Of a stretch of DNA of 64,000 nt, positions 55,581 through 64,000 are shown piece after piece. Position numbers and translations under genes: made by a program. This DNA comes from Streptomyces venezuelae (GTDB taxonomy: Bacteria > Actinomycetota > Actinomycetes > Streptomycetales > Streptomycetaceae), in NCBI RefSeq assembly GCF_008642315.1, contig NZ_CP029192.1, positions 868,001-932,000 on the forward strand, in the 5' to 3' direction. Under the pieces are notes generated by a model. The model searched no databases, was not told where the DNA came from, and worked only from the letters and a program-made list of their open reading frames with translations. How positions within the stretch are numbered: the first letter of the stretch is position 1; each line of letters starts with the position of its first letter.

Positions 55581-56561
55581 TCACGCCCTCAAGTACTGCT
55601 GCAGCCACTCAAGTTGGACACCTTGCTGGTAGGGGCCGCCGCCCTCGTGATCGTTGAAGGCGTACACCTCCATGGAACGTTCCCTTCCCGCGTACGCGTT
55701 GAAGGCCGCGAACACCGTCGAGGGCGGGCAGGTCATGTCCTGGAGGGCCGCGGAGAAGAGGGCGGGGGCGCGCCCGCGGGCGGCGAAGTGGACGCCGTCG
55801 AAGTACGACAGGGTCTGGAACACCTGCTCCTGGCCGCCCCGGCGGGCCTTCAGATAGGCGCCGATCTCGCTGTACGGGAGGCGGTCCGTGAGGGTGGTCG
55901 CGCGCGGGAAGTCGCAGAGGAAGGGCACGTCGGGCGTGACGGCGGCGAGGTCGGGCACGAGCCCGCCGACGGCGAGGGCGAGTCCGCCGCCCTGGCTGAC
56001 GCCGAGCACGGCGACGCGCGTCTCGTCCACGAGCGGGTGGGACCGGGCGGCCTCGACGGCGCGTACGGCGTCGACGTACAGGCGCCGGTAGTAGTAGTCG
56101 TGCGGGTCCTCGATGCCGCGGGTCATGAACCCGGGGTGCGCGGGCCCGCTCCCCACGGGGTCGGGGGTATCGCCCTGCGCCCACCCGCCGCTGCCCTGTC
56201 CGCGCGTGTCCATCACGAAGTGCGCGAACCCGGCCGAGGCCCACAGCAGATGCATATGGGGCAGCCCGCGTCCTCCTCCGTACCCGATGTACTCGACGAC
56301 CACGGGAAGCGGGTCGCCTCCCTCGGCCCCGGCGGGCAGGACCAGCCATCCCTTGACGGGGTGCCCCCCGAACCCGGCGTAGGTGACGTCGAAGATCCGC
56401 ACCCCGGTCAACGGCGACTCCACGACGTCGAACCGGGCGTCGAGCCCGTACTGCCGCGCCTCCAGCAACGTCTTCTCCCAGAAGGTGTCGAAGTCATCGG
56501 GCTCGGGCAAGTCGGGCCGATATCGGCGGAGTTCGTCGAGGGGAAGGTCGAACTGGGGCAC
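55581..56561 (-). CDS. Acetyl xylan esterase, CE7 family
   Basis: The 326-residue alpha/beta hydrolase starts MPQFDLPLDELRRYRPDLPE and has the CE7 markers: an oxyanion-region RGQGSG, nucleophile GVSQGGG, Asp in LQDMTCPPST and His in FNDHEGGG. It should remove acetyl groups from xylo-oligosaccharides or cephalosporin-like acetyl esters in the cytosol (no signal peptide). No operon partner is evident. Confidence 0.92.
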   Translation of the reverse strand: MPQFDLPLDELRRYRPDLPEPDDFDTFWEKTLLEARQYGLDARFDVVESPLTGVRIFDVTYAGFGGHPVKGWLVLPAGAEGGDPLPVVVEYIGYGGGRGLPHMHLLWASAGFAHFVMDTRGQGSGGWAQGDTPDPVGSGPAHPGFMTRGIEDPHDYYYRRLYVDAVRAVEAARSHPLVDETRVAVLGVSQGGGLALAVGGLVPDLAAVTPDVPFLCDFPRATTLTDRLPYSEIGAYLKARRGGQEQVFQTLSYFDGVHFAARGRAPALFSAALQDMTCPPSTVFAAFNAYAGRERSMEVYAFNDHEGGGPYQQGVQLEWLQQYLRA

Positions 56562-57111
56562 GGGCGACTCCTTTTGGGGTGGGGGGAGCTGGATTCCGGG
56601 GTCGGGGCCGGGGTCGGGGTCGACTGAGGCGGGGCAGCTGCGCTTGGCCGTGAAGACGCAGGGTGACGCAGGGCCGGGCAGCGTAGGGCTGAGCGGGTCT
56701 GGGGGGCCACGCTATGACAGTGCCCGCACGGCCGACAGGGAGTCCGGCGGGTGTACGTCGGGCGGCATGCCGCACGCGGTCGCGTCGTGTCCGAAGCGGT
56801 CATACGCCGCCTCGCCGACGACACCCCCGCCTTCGCCTCAGTGCCGCGCGCCCGCCCACACCTGGTCCAGCACACACCGCCCGCCCGCCGCGCACCCACG
56901 AGGGCGCGCTGCCCGAGGCCCACGTACTCCCGCACAGCCGGCCCCACCCGGCCTCACGCGCACTGACGGTGCAACTCGGGCACGAGGAGGCGGGGCAGAG
57001 TCGGGGCGGAACCGAATCAGAGCCTGGGCAGGACGGAAAGGGGACGCGGACCAGCCGACCCACGCCCCCTTCTACTGATTACGCCCCTACGCCCCTACGC
57101 CGGCAGCAGCC
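56562..57111. other. Intergenic region, no supported gene
   Basis: About 550 bases with many overlapping frames, none with a convincing ribosome site or recognisable protein. It contains a short GGGGTCGGGGCC-type tract near 56600 and GC-rich runs. I see nothing else worth naming. Confidence 0.3.
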
Positions 57112-57333
57112 TCAGCGCATCGGCCCGGGCTGCGGCTCGGGGGCCGGGTCGGGTCCCGGCTGGGGAATCGGAGACGGAGGCGGCGGATCCGGGCTGGGCC
57201 GCGGCTCCGGGCGCGGTACGGGATCCGGGTCCGGGAAGGGCCTCTCCGGCTCCGGCGGCGGTACGGGGTCAGGGTCCGGGAAGGGCCTGACCGGCCCCGG
57301 AGTCGGCGCGGGATCGGGGAACGGTTGAGTCAT
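57112..57333 (-). CDS. Pro/Asp-rich repetitive mini-protein
   Basis: The 73-residue protein begins MTQPFPDPAPTPGPV, and GGAGGAG stands four bases before the ATG, so translation is likely. The sequence is almost only Pro, Asp, Glu, Arg, Val and Gly, with the unit RPFPDPDPVP used twice and spaced variants such as PRPEPRPSPDP. There is no Cys, signal or membrane segment. An extended, unstructured polyproline-type peptide is expected. Its role is unknown. Repetition at DNA level suggests expansion by slippage. Confidence 0.6.
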   Translation of the reverse strand: MTQPFPDPAPTPGPVRPFPDPDPVPPPEPERPFPDPDPVPRPEPRPSPDPPPPSPIPQPGPDPAPEPQPGPMR

Positions 57334-57471
57334 TGCACTCCTCCAGCAGTGGTACGCCAGCGGTTCCTCCCCGCGTACCCGACGGCCCCGCGTCCAAGCC
57401 TTCCACGGTTCCGGACGCCCTGCCCGCGACGGACACCCGCAGGCGGGACCCGCACTCGTGCCACCGTCCCC

Positions 57472-58182
57472 CTACTCCCGCCCCCTCCCCGCGACCAGCG
57501 CGGCAGCAGCCGCGAGACCGGGCCGAGGACTGGACAGCACCGGCACGCGCACCCGCACGTCCGCGACGAGCGCCTCCGCCCCCGCCATGGAGGCCTGCGC
57601 CAACACGATCGCGTCGGCGTCCCGCACGTCGCGCACCGCCCGGGCGACGGCCTCGGCATACCCGTCGGCATCCCCCGCCTCGAACCGGTCCCACGCCTCG
57701 TCGATCACCACGGCCCGTACGGATACATCCCGCCGGACCCGCCGCGCCTCTTCCTCGACGAGGACGGAGGTCGGCCCCACGGTGGACGCGACCGTGGCGA
57801 GGACGACGACCCGGGAGCCAGCGGCGACGGCCGCGGCGGCCATGGGCCGGTCGACCCGTACGACCGGAACCCCCAGGTCACCCCCGAGGTCCTCGGCCAC
57901 GCCACCGATGGTGGAACACGTACAGAGCACGGCACCGACCCCGCCCCCACCACTCCCCCCGGTGACCCGCACGAGGGCGGCGCGCACCGCGGGGACGACG
58001 GCGTCCGGTCCTTCCCGCCGGGCCCGCGCCAGGAGCTCCTCCTCCACGTGGTGGTGCAGTTCGAGCCCCGGATGCTCAGCGTCACGAAGACCGTCGAAGA
58101 CGGGAACGTGCACGGGAGAGGTATGCAGAACCCCTAGAACACTTGAGAGGCCCCGTGCACCAGACACACCAGAGGCACCCAT
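57472..58182 (-). CDS. Asp/Glu racemase family protein
   Basis: The 236-residue protein has LSSVLGVLHTSPVHVPVFDG at the front and the first catalytic cysteine in LCTCSTIGGVAEDLGG. The second-site motif VLAQASMAGAEAL has Ala/Ser where a racemase would have a second Cys. Some family members of this kind are not two-Cys racemases, so the reaction is uncertain. Its start ATG 58182 overlaps the panD stop as TGATG. Coupling with aspartate decarboxylase hints at a link with aspartate or beta-alanine metabolism (inference). Confidence 0.8.
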   Translation of the reverse strand: MGASGVSGARGLSSVLGVLHTSPVHVPVFDGLRDAEHPGLELHHHVEEELLARARREGPDAVVPAVRAALVRVTGGSGGGGVGAVLCTCSTIGGVAEDLGGDLGVPVVRVDRPMAAAAVAAGSRVVVLATVASTVGPTSVLVEEEARRVRRDVSVRAVVIDEAWDRFEAGDADGYAEAVARAVRDVRDADAIVLAQASMAGAEALVADVRVRVPVLSSPRPGLAAAAALVAGRGRE

Positions 58183-58610
58183 CAGACAGCAATTCGGCGA
58201 CTCTGCGGATTCCGCACCATCTCCGTGTCCCCCGGCACCGCCTCCGCCGGATCGTCCCCGAGGGCGACCACGCGATTGCCCTCGTCGACATGGACGACCC
58301 GCGGCCGCAGCGCCCGCGCCTCGGCGTCCTCGACCTGCGCGTAGCTGATGATGATCACCTTGTCGCCGGGGTGGACGAGATGCGCGGCCGCACCGTTGAT
58401 CCCGATGACACCGCTCCCCCGCTCGCCCTCGATGGTGTACGTCTCCAGCCGCGCACCGTTCGTGACGTCGACGATGTGCACGAGCTCGCCGGGCAGCAGG
58501 TCGGCGGCGTCGAGAAGGTCCGCGTCGATGGTGACGGACCCGACGTAGTGCAGGTCGGCCTGGGTCACCGTGGCGCGGTGAATCTTGGACTTGAACATCG
58601 TTCGCAACAT
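58182..58610 (-). CDS. panD: Aspartate 1-decarboxylase
   Basis: The 142-residue proenzyme makes beta-alanine from L-aspartate for pantothenate and coenzyme A. The self-cleavage site Gly24-Ser25 is visible in [14 protein letters not shown], with [10 protein letters not shown] before it and NGAAAHLV and [16 protein letters not shown] after it. GGGAG seven bases before the ATG supports the start. It is followed by the racemase-family gene with a one-base TGATG overlap. Confidence 0.95.
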   Translation of the reverse strand: MLRTMFKSKIHRATVTQADLHYVGSVTIDADLLDAADLLPGELVHIVDVTNGARLETYTIEGERGSGVIGINGAAAHLVHPGDKVIIISYAQVEDAEARALRPRVVHVDEGNRVVALGDDPAEAVPGDTEMVRNPQSRRIAV

Positions 58611-58720
58611 GACAATGCTCCCGAAAGGTAGGCTCCCTGCCTGCGTTCTTGCAGGTCAAGGGCTGTCTTGCCACCTTACATCGAGCCGTATGCTTGCGTC
58701 CTCGGCCCCAGGATCACCGG

Positions 58721-60369
<1,649 letters not shown>

Positions 60370-62001
60370 TTACTTGACGTTGACGCCGGTCCAGGCGGCG
60401 GCCACGCGCTTGTACTCGGTGGAGTTCGCGCCGTACAGGTCCTTCGCGGCGCTCAGCGTGCCCTTACGGGCCGCCTTGTAGTTGGTGGTCGACGTGAAGT
60501 ACGTCGTCAGGGCCTTGTACCAGATCTTCTCGGCCTTGCCGCGTCCGATGCCGAGCACCTTGGAACCGTCGGCGGTCGGCGAGTTGTAGTTGACGCCGTT
60601 GATCCGCTTCTTGCCGCTGCCCTCGGACAGCAGGTAGAAGAAGTGGTTGGCGATGCCCGAGGAGTAGTGGACGTCGACGTTCCCGGCGTTGCGGCTCCAC
60701 TTGTCCAGGGAGCCGCCGTCCTTGCTCGGCTTGTCCATGTAGCGCAGCGGGGAGCGGTCGCCGTTGATGTCGATCTTCTCGCCGATGAGGTAGTCACCGA
60801 CGTCCTTGGGGTTCTTGGCCTTGAACTCCACGGCAGTGGCGAAGATGTCGGAGGTGGCCTCGTTCAGGCCGCCGGACTCTCCGCTGTACTCCATGTTGCC
60901 GGTCGCCGAGGTGACACCGTGCGTCATCTCGTGGGCCGCGACGTCGATCGAGGTGAGGGGCTTCTTGTTGCCCTCGCCGTCGCCGTACGTCATGCAGAAG
61001 CAGCTGTCGTCCCAGAAGGCGTTGACATATCCGTTGCCGTAGTGGACACGGGAGGTCGCGCCCTTGCCGTCGCCGTTGATGCCCTTACGGCCGTGGACGG
61101 ACTTGTAGTAGTCCCAGGTGACCTGGGCGCCGTAGGCGGCGTCGACGGCGGCGGTCTGCGCATTCGAAGGCTTGCCGTTGCCCCAGACGTCGTTGGCGTC
61201 CTTGAAGAGCTTGCCGGAGCCGCTCTCGGCGTGCTTCAGGTCGAAGGTGCGGTGACCGCCTCGGGCCTTGTCCGTCAGCTCGTAGCCGCTCGAGACCTTC
61301 TTGGTGCCGATCTTGACCTTGCCGCTGTACTGGCTGTTGCCGGTGCCGTTCTCGATGGCCTGGTACTGGTACAGCTTCTTCCCGCTCGCGGCGTCCGTGA
61401 TCACGTGCAGCTTGCTGGGCGTGCCGTCCTTCTGCACGCCGGTGACGACGGTCTCGTACGCGAGGACGGGCTTGCCGGAGGCGGCCCAGATCACCTTGCG
61501 CGGCGACTGTGCGTCGGCCTTGGCGGTCTTGGCCTTGGCGGCGGTCGACTCGGCCGACTTGGCGACGGAGGACTTGCCGAGCTTCGCGTCGGTGGAGGCG
61601 ACCTTCACCGTCGCCTCGGTGGCCTTCGTGACACTCTTCACCTTGCCGCTCTTGGCGGTGTGCACGACGAGGTCGCCGCCGAGGACGGGCAGGCCGTCGT
61701 AGGTGCGCTCGTAGCGGGTGTGCGTGGTGCCGTCGGCGTCCTTGACGACGTCACGGACGACCAGCTTCTCCTTGGCGCCGAGGCCGATCTTGTCGGCGGT
61801 CGCCGATCTCTCGGCGCTCGCGTCCTGAATGAGGTCCGCTCTGGCCGAGGCCGAGAGGGCGACGGGTGCGCCGGACGGCTCGGTGTCCTCGCCCGGTTGG
61901 GCGGAGGCGCCGGAGGTCAGTCCGGTGGTGAGCAGCGCTCCGGCCGCGACGGCGGTGGCGATCGCGAGCGTCGAACGCTTACGGAATATGTGAGAGGTCA
62001 C
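60370..62001 (-). CDS. Secreted M4 family (thermolysin-like) metalloprotease
   Basis: The 543-residue preproenzyme has a signal peptide (AIATAVAAGALLTTGLTSGA), a FTP/PepSY-type propeptide (about 45-220) and the thermolysin domain. Zinc ligands are His357, Glu358 and His361 in AAHEMTHGVT and Glu381 in GGLNEATSD. A calcium-binding/active-site His lies in the C-terminal VDVHYSSGIANHFFYLLS. It has no C-terminal PPC or P-domain. It would degrade proteins outside the cell. A 15-base direct repeat lies 71 bases upstream of its start. Confidence 0.95.
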   Translation of the reverse strand: MTSHIFRKRSTLAIATAVAAGALLTTGLTSGASAQPGEDTEPSGAPVALSASARADLIQDASAERSATADKIGLGAKEKLVVRDVVKDADGTTHTRYERTYDGLPVLGGDLVVHTAKSGKVKSVTKATEATVKVASTDAKLGKSSVAKSAESTAAKAKTAKADAQSPRKVIWAASGKPVLAYETVVTGVQKDGTPSKLHVITDAASGKKLYQYQAIENGTGNSQYSGKVKIGTKKVSSGYELTDKARGGHRTFDLKHAESGSGKLFKDANDVWGNGKPSNAQTAAVDAAYGAQVTWDYYKSVHGRKGINGDGKGATSRVHYGNGYVNAFWDDSCFCMTYGDGEGNKKPLTSIDVAAHEMTHGVTSATGNMEYSGESGGLNEATSDIFATAVEFKAKNPKDVGDYLIGEKIDINGDRSPLRYMDKPSKDGGSLDKWSRNAGNVDVHYSSGIANHFFYLLSEGSGKKRINGVNYNSPTADGSKVLGIGRGKAEKIWYKALTTYFTSTTNYKAARKGTLSAAKDLYGANSTEYKRVAAAWTGVNVK

Positions 62002-62605
62002 GCAGGCTCCATCTGTGGGGGCCCGGGAGGCATGGAGGGCCGCCCGGAGCAGAAGAAAGACGCGATGCGGGCGTGCAGCTTGTTGCTGTACGTGCAGCGT
62101 GTTGCGTGGGAGCGTGTCATTTCAACCAGGTACATGTCAGTATTTTGAGTGGATGTTGGCCGAAAAAGGTCCGTTGAGCGATGGTCTATGTACGCAATGC
62201 GAACAGTTCGTGAACGCGGTCGGGGTCGAGGTCGGGGTCGGCAACGTGACGGCTGCGCGGCGGAGTTGGCTCTCGCAGGGCTGTCCGCGCTGATCTGTGT
62301 GCGTCGTTCGACCGCATCGTCCTGCGGTGGTGGTGTGTTGGCGTGTTGGGCGTGCTGCGGGCTGCACACATGTCCAGACGCTCGCCACCCCACCCCACTT
62401 CGCCCCGCTCCCACGTGACCGAATCCGGTGTCCACGCCGCGCCCTGACCGGCAGGAGAATGCGGACGCGCGCGAAGGCGCGGACTCGGCACCTCGTCCGT
62501 CGCCACCATGGTCGAGCCCGCCGCCGACCTGCCGCGCGCCCGCCCCTGGGCACAGAGGCACACAGGTACACAGGCACAGAGGGACAGTTCAGGGAGGAAG
62601 CCGAC
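62002..62605. promoter_or_regulatory. Divergent region between protease and nitronate monooxygenase
   Basis: About 600 bases without a supported gene. CGTGCAGCTTGTTGC (62072-62086) and CGTGCAGCGTGTTGC (62091-62105) are direct repeats, 14 of 15 identical with 19-base period. This is the spacing of two turns on one DNA face, so they may be regulator half-sites for the protease. Short repeats of CACACAGGTACACAGG type (62555-62590) lie before the monooxygenase start. Confidence 0.5.
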
Positions 62606-63625
62606 ATGAGTGTGCTCTCCACCGGACTCACCGAAAGGTTCGCCGTCCCGTACCCGTTCGTCTGCGCCGGGATGGCCTTCGCGGGTGGTACGTCCGAACT
62701 GGCGGTGGCCGTCTCCGGCGCGGGCGGCATCGGCGGGGTGGGGGCCGGGCTCATGCCCCCGGACACGCTCCGGCAGGTCATCCACGAGGTCCGTAAGGGC
62801 GTGGGCGACGCCCCGTTCCACATCAACCTCATCACGTACTTCGACAACGCCGAACACGTCCGCGTCTGCGAAGAGGAGCAAGTGCCCATCGTCTCCTTCC
62901 ACTGGGGCCACCCGCCCGCCGACCAGATCGAGCGGCTGCGCGGGGCCGGGGTGTCGGTGTGGGAGCAGGTCGGCTCCGCCGACGCGGCCGGGCGGGCGGT
63001 GGACGAGGGTGTGGAAGTCGTCGTGGCCCAGGGCTGGGAGGCCGGAGGGCACAACTACGGCGGGCTCCCCACCATGGTCGGTGTTCCCGCCGTGGTGGAC
63101 GCGGTGGCGGGCCGCGCGCTCGTCCTCGCGTCGGGCGGGATCACCGACGGGCGCCAGGTCGCCGCGGCGCTGTGCCTGGGCGCCGACGGCGTGTGGGTGG
63201 GCACCCGGCTGGTCGCCTCGCGTGAGGCACAGGTCCACCCCGAGCACCACCGCCGCTTGATCGCCTCGCAGGGCGAGGACACGGTACGCACCGGAATCTT
63301 CGGCCCCGAGTGGCCGGGGTTCAACCCGATGCGGGTGCAGCGCGACCGGGTGGTGGAGGAGTGGTCCGACCGCCCGGGCGAGGTGCCGGCCGTCCGCGAC
63401 TCGCTCGAGCAGGTCGGCACCACAGTCGTGCAGGGCGAGGAGACTGTGCTGCGCAAGTTCAACGTACTGCCGCCCGTTCCCGCCACCGAGGCGGACTGGG
63501 AGGAGATGCCCTGGCTGATGGGGCAGGGCGTCGGGCTCGTCCACGACATACGGCCCGCGGGAGACATCGTCCGGGAGGTCATGGGCGAGGCCGAACGCGT
63601 CCTGACGGCCCGAAGGCAACGCTGA
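62606..63625 (+). CDS. Nitronate monooxygenase family protein
   Basis: The 339-residue TIM-barrel FMN enzyme starts ATG 62606 after GGAGG at eight bases. It has VCAGMAFAGGTSELAVAVSG, ASGGITDGRQVAAALCLGAD and the catalytic His region VVVAQGWEAGGHNYGG, as in nitronate monooxygenase/2-nitropropane dioxygenase. It oxidises alkyl nitronates; in Streptomyces it may detoxify propionate-3-nitronate. The 105 codons upstream that share its frame are not part of the gene. Confidence 0.93.
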   Translation: MSVLSTGLTERFAVPYPFVCAGMAFAGGTSELAVAVSGAGGIGGVGAGLMPPDTLRQVIHEVRKGVGDAPFHINLITYFDNAEHVRVCEEEQVPIVSFHWGHPPADQIERLRGAGVSVWEQVGSADAAGRAVDEGVEVVVAQGWEAGGHNYGGLPTMVGVPAVVDAVAGRALVLASGGITDGRQVAAALCLGADGVWVGTRLVASREAQVHPEHHRRLIASQGEDTVRTGIFGPEWPGFNPMRVQRDRVVEEWSDRPGEVPAVRDSLEQVGTTVVQGEETVLRKFNVLPPVPATEADWEEMPWLMGQGVGLVHDIRPAGDIVREVMGEAERVLTARRQR

Positions 63626-63741
63626 AGCGCCGTCCGACACGCGTCGGCGCCGAACTGGCGGCCGCCTACCGCGCGCTCGGCCACCGTGTCGTGGCCACCT
63701 CGCGCACCGTCGACGCCTCCCGGGACCGGACCCCCTGGTGA
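63626..63741 (+). pseudogene. SDR oxidoreductase remnant (short N-terminal fragment)
   Basis: After the monooxygenase stop, GAELAAAYRALGHRVVATSR is legible, the part of an SDR Rossmann fold just after the glycine motif. It lacks the TGxxxGIG start and stops at 63739. A possible frameshifted continuation reads DPLVIQG. It is too short to be functional. Confidence 0.5.
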
Positions 63742-64000
63742 TCCAGGGCTATGGGCCGGCCTGAACGACTTCGTCACCGTGGACCGGCCCGACCACGACC
63801 GCACGACAGCGCGGAACCTGCCGCCCACGGGCGACTGCTCGGCCTGGCAGACCTGGCACCGGGAACATCCCGAGGAATCCGAGGACGGGGTGGGCGCCTT
63901 TCCGGCCGTCGCGGAAACGCGGTCACTGATCGAGGCGATCGTGTCGGATTCCCCCGGTGCCGAGGGCGAGCAGTACTTCATGGTGGTCGACCTCCCGAAC
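63742..64000 (+). other. Unassigned open frame reaching the window edge
   Basis: One frame remains open from about 63742 to 64000 and reads LNDFVTVDRPDHDR, then AWQTWHREHPEE and YFMVVDLPN at the edge. GTG 63779 is a possible start. I recognise no family, and the sequence continues outside the window, so it may be a partial gene or debris. Confidence 0.3.

Noticed and set aside
62149..62418. Small plus-strand frame before the monooxygenase
   Set aside because: Cys/Arg-rich random composition, no ribosome site, overlapping repeats.

Overview
The window is a stretch of a Streptomyces-type actinobacterial chromosome. It is very GC-rich, with strong G/C bias at third codon positions and many GTG starts. 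Typical Streptomyces families are present: a DUF6777 lipoprotein, an Rpf/LysM/M23 wall hydrolase, a LAL-type regulator, a corynebacterial-type glycogen synthase, and FadR/LacI regulators beside sugar ABC transporters. I saw no rRNA, tRNA, CRISPR array or insertion sequence.

Layout. 1-5.4 kb: N-terminal part of a LAL (LuxR-type) regulator, a DUF6777 lipoprotein and a lipase-maturation-factor membrane protein. 5.4-14.4 kb: a tightly coupled minus-strand operon for non-phosphorylative deoxysugar (L-fucose type) breakdown. It holds a lactonase, a mutarotase, an aldo/keto reductase, an SDR, an L-fuconate-type dehydratase and an RbsABC-like transporter, with a divergent FadR-type repressor and matching operators. 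14.4-16.4 kb: two hypothetical proteins. 16.4-25.5 kb: a CUT1 sugar transporter with GH38 alpha-mannosidase, GH5 beta-mannosidase-like enzyme and a divergent LacI repressor. 25.5-26.4 kb: a deazaflavin-reductase/hemerythrin fusion. 26.4-30.3 kb: secreted GH29 alpha-L-fucosidase and GH20 hexosaminidase. 30.5-34.1 kb: a 57-residue small protein, a zinc-ribbon SDR and a WS/DGAT acyltransferase. 34.6-40.9 kb: a double-glycine peptide precursor followed by an NHLP-type export system (HlyD-like adaptor, C39-peptidase ABC exporter, second ABC exporter). 40.9-49.6 kb: a secreted PA14-GH2 hydrolase, a LacI repressor and a YtfQ/R/T/YjfF-like transporter. 49.6-58.6 kb: glgC, glgA, a FhuF-like Fe-S protein, a DMT exporter, the Rpf-LysM-M23 hydrolase, a CE7 esterase, a Pro/Asp-rich mini-protein, an Asp/Glu racemase-family protein and panD. 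58.7-64 kb: NADP-type glutamate dehydrogenase, a secreted M4 metalloprotease, a nitronate monooxygenase, and a degraded SDR remnant at the edge.

How the genes work together (inference). The first 30 kb reads as a glycan-foraging island. Secreted GH29 and GH20 enzymes would remove fucose and hexosamine-containing units, the CUT1 transporter and cytosolic GH38/GH5 would handle mannosyl oligosaccharides, and the fucose operon would take up and oxidise the released deoxysugar. A second sugar system at 41-49.6 kb shares a recognisable LacI operator between the GH2 gene and the transporter operon.

The most unusual system is the exported peptide at 34.6 kb. Its core has no cysteine and no basic residue and is built of GxxxG spacings. 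It sits alone with dedicated NHLP-type export machinery and no modification enzyme nearby.
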